Translations under genes and position numbers: made by a program
Notes under the pieces: generated by a model
Seen by the model: the letters and a program-made list of their open reading frames with translations, nothing else
The model's database searches: none
What the model was told of the DNA's origin: nothing
DNA from: JAMZMI01 sp963848175
GTDB lineage: Bacteria > Bacteroidota > Bacteroidia > Cytophagales > Cyclobacteriaceae
Direction: 5' to 3'
NCBI GenBank assembly: GCA_963848175.1
Contig: CAWKCO010000007.1
Location: 1 to 64,000, forward strand
Length of the DNA: 64,000 nt
In this document: in pieces, positions 35,205 through 43,822 of the stretch
Numbering within the stretch: the stretch's first letter is position 1
Layout: every line of letters starts with the position of its first letter

Positions 35205-37325
35205 ATGAGCTTAACAAAGGAAATGACCAAAGAAGCGCAAGCGGACATTCAAGAACTTATCACCAAGATTGATAAGTTTAAAACCGGCGAAATTCACGAA
35301 GATAGATTCAAAGCCTTCCGTCTTACACGTGGGGTGTATGGCCAGCGTCAGATGGGAGTACACATGTTTCGATTGAAAATCCCTTACGGTAAAGTGACCG
35401 CCAATCAACTGCGTGTGGTTGCAGACCTTTCTGTGAAATACGGTAGCAGCAATTTGCATTTGACTACCCGTCAAAATATTCAATTGCACTATGTGAAGCT
35501 AGAAGATAGTCCCAAGATTTGGGATGCACTAGAATCTGCAGGATTGACGGCTCGTGAGGCATGTGGAAACACCGTAAGAAACATTACCGCTTCTTCTTTT
35601 GCAGGTATCGATCCTGAGGAGGCTTTTAGTGTAGTTCCCTACGTAGAAGAAACATTCAAATACTTCCTTAGAAACCCTATCTGTCAGGATATGGGAAGAA
35701 AGATCAAGATGGCTTTTTCTTCAAGTGAGAAAGACGATGCGCTTATTTACATTCATGACTTTGGGTTTATCCCAAGAATACAGAACGGCGAACGTGGCTT
35801 CAAAGTGATGATAGCTGGTGGGCTTGGTGCGCAGGCTATCGGAGCAGAGACAGCTTATGAGTTTTTGCCAACGGATCAAATGATTCCATTCATTGAGGCT
35901 GGTTTGCGCGTATTTGATAGATACGGAGAGCGCGAAAAAAGACATAAAGCAAGGATGAAATACCTTGTGGAGCCGAAGAAAGGTTTTGGTCTTGAGGGTT
36001 TTATGAAATTAATAGAGGAAGAAAGAAAGGCTATGCCTTATCAGACTTACCCAATTGCGGTAGAAGAAGAAGTTTTTGAAGCTGGAAACAGTGATTTTGC
36101 TTCTGTGATAGCAGGAGAAAAAGATCAAAAATTCTTGGCTTGGGCTGGTACCAACGTGTATGCTCAAAAGCAAAAAGGACTATACGGCGTGATGGTAAAA
36201 GTGCCTCTTGGAGACATCAAGCCAGATACTGCCCATGCACTTGCAGCGATTGTAGATAAATATGCTGCGGATGATATCCGTATCACAATGAATCAAGGTT
36301 TGCTTTTCAGAGGAGTGAAGCCAGAGGATGTGAAGAAAATATATGAGGAGTTGGCTAAAATCGACCTTTCTCAGCCTGGTTTTGATACCCTTGCTGATGT
36401 GACGGCCTGCCCTGGTACAGACACTTGCAACTTGGGTGTGACCAACAGTACTGAGCTTTCTCTTCAGCTAGAAAACATGATCCGTACCGAATATCCACAG
36501 CTTGTGGATGAAACAGGGATCAAAATAAAAATCAGTGGTTGCATGAACTCATGCGGTCAGCACATGATTGCCAATATTGGTTTTCACGGAAGTAGTATCA
36601 AGCACGGCACGCGAGTGGTGCCATCTCAGCAAGTGGTACTTGGTGGTGGTGTAGCTCCAGATGGAAAAGGTTTTATCGCTGATAAAGTGATCAAATTGCC
36701 TTCAAAGAGAATTTTGGAAGCAGTGCGTTGGTTACTCAACGACTATGAAAACACTGCCGATGAGTCTGAGTATTTCAATGACTATGTGCGCAGACAAGGG
36801 AAAATATATTTCTACGATTTGTTGAAGCCTTTGGCAGATACGAGCACGTTAGATGAGGACGATTACCAAGACTGGGGCAAAGAAGCGGACTTCATTCCTG
36901 AAATCGGAGTGGGAGAGTGTGCAGGCGTGATGATGGACATGGTAGGAACAATCCTCATGGATGCCCAAGACCGATTGATTTCTTCTGAAGCGGCATTGGC
37001 ACAAGGACTTTGGTCCAATGCTATTTACTATAGCTACAACACATTGGTGATTGGTGCTAAAGCTACTTTGCTCAGCAAAGACATTCATTGCAATACGCAT
37101 ATCGGAATCATCAAAGATTTTCAAGCGCAAGTACAGAATGAAGGTTTGATTCAGCTGAGCGATTCTTTTGAAGACTTGGTATTGCAGATCAATAAAAATG
37201 AGCCAACGGAGGCATTCGCGAAAGCATATTATGCAACCGCAAAAGACTTTTTGACGAAAATCATTGCTTTAAGAAAGTCAGAGTCGGATGAAAAATTGGT
37301 GATTGGAAATTTCTATAAGGCTTAA
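35205..37325 (+). CDS. Assimilatory sulfite (nitrite/sulfite) reductase with C-terminal HEPN-like domain
   Basis: A protein of 706 residues. The N-terminal two thirds are a siroheme/[4Fe-4S] reductase: duplicated ferredoxin-like domains (MFRLKIPYGKVTANQLRVVADL, YGVMVKVPLGDIKPDTAHALAAI), TRQNIQLHYV, and cluster ligands Cys402-x5-Cys408 (ACPGTDTC) and Cys446-x3-Cys450 (GCMNSCGQ). The last 150 or so residues (MDAQDRLISSEAALAQGLWSNAIYYSYNTLVIGAKATLLSK) form an added helical domain of HEPN type, which is not part of classic sulfite reductases. Neighbours (metZ, siroheme synthesis genes) indicate sulfite rather than nitrite as substrate. Confidence 0.9.
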   Translation: MSLTKEMTKEAQADIQELITKIDKFKTGEIHEDRFKAFRLTRGVYGQRQMGVHMFRLKIPYGKVTANQLRVVADLSVKYGSSNLHLTTRQNIQLHYVKLEDSPKIWDALESAGLTAREACGNTVRNITASSFAGIDPEEAFSVVPYVEETFKYFLRNPICQDMGRKIKMAFSSSEKDDALIYIHDFGFIPRIQNGERGFKVMIAGGLGAQAIGAETAYEFLPTDQMIPFIEAGLRVFDRYGEREKRHKARMKYLVEPKKGFGLEGFMKLIEEERKAMPYQTYPIAVEEEVFEAGNSDFASVIAGEKDQKFLAWAGTNVYAQKQKGLYGVMVKVPLGDIKPDTAHALAAIVDKYAADDIRITMNQGLLFRGVKPEDVKKIYEELAKIDLSQPGFDTLADVTACPGTDTCNLGVTNSTELSLQLENMIRTEYPQLVDETGIKIKISGCMNSCGQHMIANIGFHGSSIKHGTRVVPSQQVVLGGGVAPDGKGFIADKVIKLPSKRILEAVRWLLNDYENTADESEYFNDYVRRQGKIYFYDLLKPLADTSTLDEDDYQDWGKEADFIPEIGVGECAGVMMDMVGTILMDAQDRLISSEAALAQGLWSNAIYYSYNTLVIGAKATLLSKDIHCNTHIGIIKDFQAQVQNEGLIQLSDSFEDLVLQINKNEPTEAFAKAYYATAKDFLTKIIALRKSESDEKLVIGNFYKA

Positions 37326-37328
37326 GCA

Positions 37329-38079
37329 ATGTCTAAAGAGCCAAGACTCACCCTTGTGGGCGCAGGGCCAGGAGATCCTGACCTGATTACCCTCAAGGGT
37401 GTGAAAGCCTTGAAAGCTGCTGATGTGGTGCTGTATGATGCGTTGGTGCATGATGATACTTTGCGCCATGCATCGCAAGCCGAACTTGTTTTTGTAGGTA
37501 AGCGGGCTGGAAAATACAGCGTTGCACAGAAAGAAATCAACGAGCTGATCGTGGAGCATGCGCTCAAAAGTGGTGGCCAGCATGTGGTGCGTCTTAAAGG
37601 TGGAGACCCATTTGTATTTGCTCGTGGATTGGAAGAGATCGCTTACGCCGAGCAGTTTGGTATAAAATCCTCAGTGGTTATCGGTATCAGCAGTATCATG
37701 CTTCCTGGTTATTACGGCATTCCACTTACCACACGTGGCATCAATCAGAGTTTTACAGCCGTGACGGCCACTACTTCCGAAGGAGAACTGAGCGAGGAGG
37801 TAGTGAATGCGGCCAAATATTCGGCTTCCACAGTCTTCTTTATGGGGTCGCGAAAGCTAGATCAGATTGTGGAAGAATATAAGAAAGCAGGACGAGCGGA
37901 TTTGCCTGTTGCGGTGATTTCCAATGGATCGCTAGATGCGGGAAATGTATTTAACGGAACAGTAAGCACCATTGTGGAGTTGTACAATCAGAAGGCAGCC
38001 AGAAGCACCTACGTTGCTGATTTTCGGAGCAGGAGCAGCTCAAGCGCATCCCATCCAATCATATCAAGACGAATTGTAA
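37329..38079 (+). CDS. cobA: Uroporphyrinogen-III C-methyltransferase (frameshifted near 38003)
   Basis: Siroheme synthesis enzyme that makes precorrin-2, supplying the cofactor for the adjacent sulfite reductase. Landmarks are LTLVGAGPGDPDLITLKG, VVLYDALV, RLKGGDPFVFARG, GISSIMLPGYYGIPLTTRG and TVFFMGSRKL. As read, the frame runs on into the SirC gene and gives a false 449-residue fusion with an odd linker (SRSSSSASHPIIS). After a one-base change at about 38003 the proper end appears in the other frame: APTLLIFGAGAAQAHPIQSY, then a TAA that overlaps the next ATG as TAATG. About 250 residues, normal for this family. Confidence 0.86.
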
Positions 38080-38678
38080 TGTCAGAAGCAAAGCAATCAG
38101 GAAATCCTTTATTTCCCATTTTCTTAAAACTCGATCAAATACAAACGTTGATCGTAGGTGGAGGAAATGTGGGTTTGGAAAAACTGGAGGCGTTGCTCAA
38201 AAATGATAAAAATGCCAAGGTGCTATTAATAGCGCCTTTTATCAGACAGGAGATCAAGGACTTGCTTCAAAGCACACCCAATCTGAGAATTAAAGAGCGC
38301 AAGTTTCGTCGCTGGGATTTGCGCGGTGTGGATATGGCTATTTTGGCTACAGACCAGCCAGAGTTGCATAAGAAGATCAAACGGATGGCCGAAAAGCGCC
38401 ATTTGCTGATGAACGTGGCAGATACACCTCCACTTTGTGATTTTTATCTAGGCTCGACCGTGAAAAAGGGAAATCTGAAAGTGGGCATAAGTACCAATGG
38501 CCAGTCACCAACTTTTGCGAAGCGTTTTAGGGAAATTTTGGAGGAGGTATTACCAGAAGAAACCGACGAGTTGCTGGACAACTTAAAACTGATCAGAGAT
38601 CAACTTAAAGGTGATTTTCAAGAAAAAATCAAGGAATTGAATAAGATCACTTCCGTACTCAAGGATAAAAAAGATTGA
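38079..38678 (+). CDS. Precorrin-2 dehydrogenase / sirohydrochlorin ferrochelatase-like
   Basis: About 199 residues from the ATG at 38079, which overlaps the stop of the methyltransferase as TAATG. The Rossmann motif LIVGGGNVGLEKLEALL, ATDQPELHKKIKRMA, NVADTPPLCDFYLGSTVKKGNLKVGISTNGQSPTFAKRFRE match the SirC/Met8/CysG-N family, which oxidises precorrin-2 with NAD and in some members inserts iron to make siroheme. Third step in the local siroheme-sulfite reductase set. A bidirectional terminator follows. Confidence 0.88.
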   Translation: MSEAKQSGNPLFPIFLKLDQIQTLIVGGGNVGLEKLEALLKNDKNAKVLLIAPFIRQEIKDLLQSTPNLRIKERKFRRWDLRGVDMAILATDQPELHKKIKRMAEKRHLLMNVADTPPLCDFYLGSTVKKGNLKVGISTNGQSPTFAKRFREILEEVLPEETDELLDNLKLIRDQLKGDFQEKIKELNKITSVLKDKKD

Positions 38679-38741
38679 CCTTTCCAACCAAAAGTATAGA
38701 CCGAGGGTCAGGTAGATAAGGTTAGGTTATATTAGTAAGAT

Positions 38742-38772
38742 GAAAGGCTGCTTTTTTTGAAGGCAGCCTTTC
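38742..38772. terminator. Bidirectional terminator
   Basis: Ten-base-pair stem GAAAGGCTGC / GCAGCCTTTC with an 11-base T-rich loop, between convergent genes (SirC ends at 38678, DUF4494 ends at 38788). Confidence 0.8.
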
Positions 38773-38787
38773 GTATTTTATATGGTT

Positions 38788-39273
38788 TTATTCCGCCTCA
38801 ACTTCACTCAAAGGCTTCAAGTTTGGTGGGATGCGCTCCTCGCCGTATTCATAGACGTCCATGATTTTTGTGAGTGTCACATTCGGAATAGAGTAGGGAA
38901 CCAGCATTGATTTGAGATACTCATCCACTTTTGCGATACAATCCACAATACTCGTAGCAGCGACCAAGAAATAGTTATTGATCCTTACTTCTTTTTCAGA
39001 ATCACCGTCTACCGTGGTGTAGATCACTTTGCATTTCCACCATTCCTCAGCTGTTTCATTTTCATCTTTGATGATCTCAGAGATATTCGTTTTGGTGATC
39101 ATGGTTATACCAAATTCTCCTCGTATGTCGCGCTCCATGGCTTCATAGATGCGAGCCTCTGCTTCTGTATATGAAAGCGCATCCACTAGGTATGCCTCAG
39201 TGATTTGCTTGAGCATGCCGCTTTCTTCATCTTCTTTGGAGTATTTTACTTTACACGAATACCAAGTCTTCAT
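38788..39273 (-). CDS. DUF4494-type conserved Bacteroidota protein
   Basis: A protein of 161 residues, MKTWYSCKVKYSKEDEESGM..., with two similar halves (WYSCKVKY ... and WWKCKVIYTTVDGDSEKEVR...). No signal peptide or membrane segment. I recognise the pattern as the DUF4494 family that is common in Bacteroidota; function unknown. It is monocistronic. Confidence 0.78.
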   Translation of the reverse strand: MKTWYSCKVKYSKEDEESGMLKQITEAYLVDALSYTEAEARIYEAMERDIRGEFGITMITKTNISEIIKDENETAEEWWKCKVIYTTVDGDSEKEVRINNYFLVAATSIVDCIAKVDEYLKSMLVPYSIPNVTLTKIMDVYEYGEERIPPNLKPLSEVEAE

Positions 39274-39433
39274 TTTCCTTTTTTTATGATTTTACAGTAG
39301 GTCGGCAAAGATAGTATTTTGATTACTTGATTGAGCTTAAGCGCTCGCTTTTTGCGAGTAACAGGAGGATGATTAAAGGCATCCTTGATTCAATGACTTT
39401 GAAAGTTTAATCCACTTTCTGAAATTACGTTTT

Positions 39434-39946
39434 ATGACACCAAATCTAAATCTCCGCACAGCTACAATAGATGACTTAAAGATGCTACAGCACTGGGATG
39501 AGCAGCCTCATGTCATAGCATGTGATCCGGATGATGAATGGGATTGGGAATATGAGCTTCAATATTTCCCGGATTGGCGAGAGCAATTGGTAGCGGAGCT
39601 GGAAGGTAGACCTATCGGATTTTTACAGATTATTGATCCGCATGAAGAAGAAAGCCATTATTGGGGTGAGGTGGATAAAAATCTCCGCGCCATTGATATT
39701 TGGATTGGGGAAGCTGATGATCTGGGGAAAGGTTATGGGCGTGAAATGATGCGATTAGCCCTCAATCGTTGTTTTAAGGATGAAAATGTTATTGCGGTTA
39801 TCATTGACCCACTTCAATCCAATAAAGCCGCCATTAGATTTTATGAAAAGATGGGCTTTCAGTTTGTGGAGCAACGAAGTTTTGAAGGTAGCCAATGTTC
39901 CATTTATAGGATTTCGCGAGAGGAATGGGAGGATGCTCAAGGGTGA
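39434..39946 (+). CDS. GNAT acetyltransferase (AAC(6')-like)
   Basis: A protein of 170 residues. The acetyl-CoA loop is in DDLGKGYGREMMRLAL, followed by AVIIDPLQSNKAAIRFYEKMGF. The N-terminus (LNLRTATIDDLKMLQHWDEQPHV) and the DWEYEL insertion resemble aminoglycoside 6'-N-acetyltransferase-like enzymes, but many such proteins act on other amines. Stand-alone gene. Confidence 0.83.
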   Translation: MTPNLNLRTATIDDLKMLQHWDEQPHVIACDPDDEWDWEYELQYFPDWREQLVAELEGRPIGFLQIIDPHEEESHYWGEVDKNLRAIDIWIGEADDLGKGYGREMMRLALNRCFKDENVIAVIIDPLQSNKAAIRFYEKMGFQFVEQRSFEGSQCSIYRISREEWEDAQG

Positions 39947-40019
39947 ATGTGACCCTTTTTCGTAAAGGAGCTTAATCAGATATGCTTTTAGATTCCAAAG
40001 ATGCTTTTCAAGAGTAACA

Positions 40020-40037
40020 TGGTGTATACTTACACCA
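40020..40037 (+). promoter_or_regulatory. Palindromic operator upstream of parD
   Basis: TGGTGTA-tact-TACACCA, seven-base perfect arms, 9 bp before the parD ATG at 40047. It is probably the autoregulatory ParD site. Confidence 0.6.
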
Positions 40038-40046
40038 AAAAATATT

Positions 40047-40283
40047 ATGGCTAGGCAAAGTATCTCTCTCACAGACCGAAATGATGAATGGTTGAAAGCG
40101 CAAGTAAAGAACAGCGAGTATTCAAAAAGTGGAATAGTAAATGATCTTGTGAGGCAGGCTCGTAAACAGCAGGCGCAAATTGACTTGATAAGGTTGAAAC
40201 TTGAGAAGGCCGAGCAAAGTGGTTTTACATATGACAGTCAAGCGCAAATTTTGGCACAATCCAAATCAGCATTGAATGGCTAA
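40047..40283 (+). CDS. parD: ParD-family antitoxin
   Basis: A protein of 78 residues with a ribbon-helix-helix N-terminus (RQSISLTDRNDEWLKAQVKNSEYSKSGIVNDLVRQAR) and a C-terminal toxin-binding helix. A palindromic operator lies 9 bp upstream. The 3' end overlaps a ParE start codon (ATG at 40276) in the standard parDE manner, but the toxin is a remnant, so this is an orphaned antitoxin. Confidence 0.88.
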   Translation: MARQSISLTDRNDEWLKAQVKNSEYSKSGIVNDLVRQARKQQAQIDLIRLKLEKAEQSGFTYDSQAQILAQSKSALNG

Positions 40284-40392
40284 ATACCGATTAAGTAACA
40301 TGGCTAAAGAAGCCATAATAAGGATTCATCAGCACAGTCTACGAACGTCAAGAGATAGAAGCGATTCTCAAAATGTTGGGTGAGGAGGAATG
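40276..40392 (+). pseudogene. parE: parE toxin remnant
   Basis: Starts MAKYRLSNMAKEAIIRI, typical of ParE, and then goes out of frame after about 21 codons. A different frame continues as STVYERQEIEAILKMLGEEE to the TGA at 40390. In all only about 38 codons remain against about 95 for ParE, so the middle is deleted and the toxin is inactive. Confidence 0.65.
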
Positions 40393-40534
40393 AAGCGGTT
40401 AGCGGCTATGAGGCCAAATTCTTCCATTAGCTTTTTGATTCAGGAAATCTATTAGACCGTTAGCGGTTTTCTGAATTGGTTTATCTTGCAGGGAATACAA
40501 CTGAAGTAAATGCCATTGGGGTGTTTTGCGCGAG

Positions 40535-40541
40535 GTTAGAT
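40535..40541 (+). other. Gene-cassette core-like site (GTTAGAT)
   Basis: GTTRRRY-type heptamer 20 bp upstream of the ATPase-nuclease gene. A similar heptamer (GTTGAAC) is 17 bp upstream of the next gene. I did not find a convincing paired arm for this copy. Confidence 0.3.
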
Positions 40542-40560
40542 ATAATACGCAATTGACAAT

Positions 40561-42609
40561 ATGAAGAGTGTTACTAAAAAAATTACAACAAATACAAGAG
40601 TAATTAAAAGCCTGCTTACAAAGTACAGGGACACTTTTCATGCATTTAAAGAGCTTATCAATAACTCAATTCAAGCCAAGGCCCAGCGGATTGAAATAAA
40701 CATTGAATACACCAACACTGCATTTACAAAAGTGCCTTTTCAGAAAATTGAATTAATTGATAATGGCATAGGTGTTCCGTTTAGTGAATTCGATAATAGG
40801 ATACTTGAAATTGGAACAACGGTAAAGTTTCAAGGCCAAGGAATTGGACGTTTTGCCGCTCTGCAATTAGGTGAGTTGATGCATATTGAATCTGTAAGCT
40901 ATGATGAAAAAGAGAAGCAGTTTACTAAGACCAAATTTAGTCTCGATTCAACTGATTTTAATGACGCTCAACTGGAGGAAACTGAGTTTAAAGTTGACTA
41001 TGAGGTTCTAGGGCCTGAACAACGACCTTCCTCATACAAAGTTACCATTGAGGACTTCTATCATAATAGACAAGAGAAAGTTTCTAAGAGAAATTCGATT
41101 GTTGCAGGATTTTTAGAAAAGAATATTGGTCAAACTCTTTTTGAAAATTATCCCTTTGAGATTTTCAATCGAAAGGTTGAATTCATACTGAATGGGCAAT
41201 CTTTAAAAAGAGAGGATTTTGTAATCGGTACTCCGACAACTAAAACTGTTAGCTATATTGATAAGAAAGGAAATGAACATGAATTAAAATTCTATTTCTA
41301 TAATATCAAATCCTCCTTAAACAAAGTAAAAGTCTTCTTTCAGATTGATAACTCTGGAATTAAATCAGTTGCGCATGAATATACATATTCTTCTGATTGG
41401 TATACACCTGATCTAGGTACTTGGTTTATTTATATAGAGTCGCCCTTTTTGAACAGCGATCTTTTCAGAAACTTAGATCTAGAAACACTTGGAGAAGATG
41501 AAATTAAACGATTTAAAGAATCAATAAAGGAAACGGTTAATGACTTTTATAAAGCCAGAAACAAACGTTTCGAAAAGTTTGTCAAAAGTTTAGAAAGTGA
41601 CAAGTACTATGTTTATCGGGATGAAAAACCTGCTTCAAAATCTCAAGAAGTATTGTTTAAAAAGGTGGCCTACCTTCTTGAGGATGAACATAAACTAATT
41701 CAAAGAGACGATAAAATAAGAGATTTTTTGTATCCACTTTTGGACAAGGCACTGGGCAATGGAAATATCGAATACATCTTTAGAAAGATTCTCAAATTGT
41801 CTGATGATAACTTGGAAAAATTCCATGGACTTCTAGAAAAGACAGATTTGGAGGATGTTGTTCATTTTGCCAGCATGGTTGCTGATAAACTTGAATTTTT
41901 GGAATTTTTACACGAAACAATCTATGGAGATATATCTAAACACATAAAAGAAAGAAGTCAACTTCATAAAATAGTTGAGAATGAATTATGGTTATTTGGA
42001 GAAAATTACAACGGAAGTCCTAAGCTTTGGTCAGACAGAAAAATTGGAAATATTCTTAATGAACTTAGAGAAAAGTACTTCAATTATACACCTACAAAGG
42101 ATGATGAAAACTTGATTGAAATTGAAGATAATGGATTAAATGATATTACTGACTTATTCTTTTTTAACGAAAAAATCACTGATAGTGGGGAAAGAGAAAT
42201 AATGGTAGTTGAACTTAAGGCTCCTAAATGTGCAATTAGCGAAAAGGAACTTGCTCAAATAAACAAATATGCGTTTACGTTGGAGCAAAATTCTGGACTT
42301 GCATCTGATAATGTCAAATACAAGCTCCTGCTTATTTCATCCAGACTTACTGGATATGCTAAATCCCAAGCAAAATCTAAGCGGGCAGCTTTTCCTAAAA
42401 CCCCCTTTCTATTCGACAAAAAAGTAGATAAGAATATTGAAGTTTATGTAATGGAATGGTCAGAGCTAATTGAACAAAATAAAAGAAAGTTAGGATATCT
42501 TTCCTCTCAACTGCAAGTGAAGGATATGACAGTAAAGAAGAAATTTGAAAAAGAATATTCTGAGTTGGTAAATGAGAAAATTGCATCACAACTAAGAATG
42601 GTCAAATAG
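40561..42609 (+). CDS. GHKL ATPase fused to a PD-(D/E)xK-like nuclease domain; defence candidate
   Basis: A protein of 682 residues. The N-terminal ATPase is of the Hsp90/MutL/MORC type: N box AFKELINNSIQA (about 28-40), G1 IELIDNGIG (about 63-72) and G2 GQGIGRFAAL (about 92-101). A second sub-domain and a Lys/Glu-rich helical middle follow. The C-terminal part from about 465 resembles a Shedu/DUF4263-type nuclease: ENELWLFGENY, Asp531 in ITDLFFF, Glu551-Leu-Lys553 in VVELKAP, then a helix with Gln. Stand-alone, AT-rich, between a ruined toxin-antitoxin pair and cassette-like boundaries. ATP-gated nuclease in anti-phage defence is my inference; no named system is assigned. Confidence 0.72.
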   Translation: MKSVTKKITTNTRVIKSLLTKYRDTFHAFKELINNSIQAKAQRIEINIEYTNTAFTKVPFQKIELIDNGIGVPFSEFDNRILEIGTTVKFQGQGIGRFAALQLGELMHIESVSYDEKEKQFTKTKFSLDSTDFNDAQLEETEFKVDYEVLGPEQRPSSYKVTIEDFYHNRQEKVSKRNSIVAGFLEKNIGQTLFENYPFEIFNRKVEFILNGQSLKREDFVIGTPTTKTVSYIDKKGNEHELKFYFYNIKSSLNKVKVFFQIDNSGIKSVAHEYTYSSDWYTPDLGTWFIYIESPFLNSDLFRNLDLETLGEDEIKRFKESIKETVNDFYKARNKRFEKFVKSLESDKYYVYRDEKPASKSQEVLFKKVAYLLEDEHKLIQRDDKIRDFLYPLLDKALGNGNIEYIFRKILKLSDDNLEKFHGLLEKTDLEDVVHFASMVADKLEFLEFLHETIYGDISKHIKERSQLHKIVENELWLFGENYNGSPKLWSDRKIGNILNELREKYFNYTPTKDDENLIEIEDNGLNDITDLFFFNEKITDSGEREIMVVELKAPKCAISEKELAQINKYAFTLEQNSGLASDNVKYKLLLISSRLTGYAKSQAKSKRAAFPKTPFLFDKKVDKNIEVYVMEWSELIEQNKRKLGYLSSQLQVKDMTVKKKFEKEYSELVNEKIASQLRMVK

Positions 42610-42614
42610 ACGTT

Positions 42615-42732
42615 GGCTAACAAACACGATCATCCAGAAGCTAACAGAGCAAACTTGCAAAGGCAAGTGTGATGAGATACTTTTATAGAAATTTGAAAAG
42701 TCCGGCTTACGGATGATAGTCGGACGTTGAAC
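42615..42732 (+). repeat. attC-like imperfect inverted repeat
   Basis: Left arm 42615-42641 (GGCTAAC, then CGATCATCC and AAGC) pairs with right arm 42705-42732 (GCTTACGGATGAT, then GTTGAAC) with bulges, as in an integron recombination site with core GTTRRRY and inverse core. The left arm begins 5 bp after the stop of the preceding gene, and the right core ends 16 bp before the next ATG. An inner stem ACTTGC/GCAAGT is also present. No integrase lies in the window. Confidence 0.42.
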
Positions 42733-42748
42733 ACCATTACGGAACTGC

Positions 42749-43522
42749 ATGAGAAAACTTTTCAAAATTGAATTTATCGGAAGCCTTGCTTCAATAATAG
42801 CCCTAGGCTTTTTTGTATATTATCAATTCATTTTTGAAGCTGAAGCGGTTCTAGAGCTGACAACTCTTAACAAAGAGGAATTAACCCGAATTCCTACTGA
42901 CAACAATCTTCAAGTACAGTATTCATTTAACGGGGAGTCAGTATCTAACCTTTGGAAGGTCAAAATAGAAATCAGAAACATCGGTGGAAAAACAATAATT
43001 GGTAAAGAAAATGTTGGAGTAATTATTGATCCGTTACCATTAAAATTTAATAAATCTAATCAAATTTTCGGCGTTGAAATTAGTAACAAAAATTTTCCGA
43101 TACAGCTTCTTAGGGTAGATTCCTTGAACTTCGGACTCGCGTTTAAGCAATGGAAGAATAACGAATTTTTGGAACTTAGTGCCTACATTAGTAATGATGG
43201 TCTCTCCAATATTGACGGTATATCAATTGATGAACGTGATATTATTGATGGTAAAGTCATTTTTTCAGAACTCAAGAACACCGAAATTACAATAGAACCA
43301 AGAGTAATTGATAAACTCCCTATCAGTATCAAAAAGACCGCATGGTGGCTTATGGTTATCGGATATGTTTTCTTTTTTCTCACCACAATTTGGGAATCCA
43401 GTAACCAATTGAAGTCTGAAGAAATTCGATCATCCAAATTCTCAACAATAGCATTTCTTATCTTAATGTTAATTATTATGATAGCATTTTTCACCCCTTT
43501 GCTATGGATAATCGAAGCATAA
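42749..43522 (+). CDS. Hypothetical membrane protein in cassette-like setting
   Basis: A protein of 257 residues. One membrane helix at 10-28 (FIGSLASIIALGFFVYYQFIF), a large beta-rich domain probably outside the membrane (about 35-190), and two C-terminal helices (AWWLMVIGYVFFFLTTIW and IAFLILMLIIMIAFFTPLLW). I do not recognise the family. It follows the attC-like repeat by 17 bp, and 5 bp after its stop a GGTCAAC heptamer starts what may be a decayed second site. Confidence 0.68.
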   Translation: MRKLFKIEFIGSLASIIALGFFVYYQFIFEAEAVLELTTLNKEELTRIPTDNNLQVQYSFNGESVSNLWKVKIEIRNIGGKTIIGKENVGVIIDPLPLKFNKSNQIFGVEISNKNFPIQLLRVDSLNFGLAFKQWKNNEFLELSAYISNDGLSNIDGISIDERDIIDGKVIFSELKNTEITIEPRVIDKLPISIKKTAWWLMVIGYVFFFLTTIWESSNQLKSEEIRSSKFSTIAFLILMLIIMIAFFTPLLWIIEA

Positions 43523-43822
43523 ACGGTGGTCAACAAGCGCTAGCACGAATGCGCCAATCTGCCTCTTGTGCGAACATCACCATGAATCTGCCGCCATGTA
43601 ACAGCCATGCTTTCCACCAATTCCACCTCACAGAATCTCCTACCTCGCCGGCAGGCGGATTCATCTTTCTGAACGCGGTGCTACGTATATTTTGGAGGCC
43701 TAAGCGTCGCGCACGGGACGATTTCTCTCAAAGCCCTGTGCAGAACTCTTCATAAGAATCAAAGAACGTGCATGTTATCAGCTTCTAGAGCTGAATTGTT
43801 CCAAATTGCGTCAAGTAAGTGA
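43523..43822. other. Non-coding accessory stretch with decayed repeats
   Basis: Three hundred bases without a credible gene. It begins with a decayed cassette-type site (GGTCAAC at 43528, hairpin arms GCACGAA/TTGTGC). A GC-rich palindrome-like CGCCGGCAGGCG at 43646-43657 stands out against the local background. The short ORF that spans this stretch has no coding character. Confidence 0.4.

Noticed and set aside
37329..38678. A natural SUMT-SirC fusion enzyme
   Set aside because: The alternative frame has a proper SUMT C-terminus and a TAATG junction; the linker in the fused frame is not protein-like.
43504..43755. Plus-strand ORF of 83 codons after the membrane protein
   Set aside because: It begins inside the preceding gene, has no coding-like composition and crosses a decayed repeat and a GC-rich palindrome.
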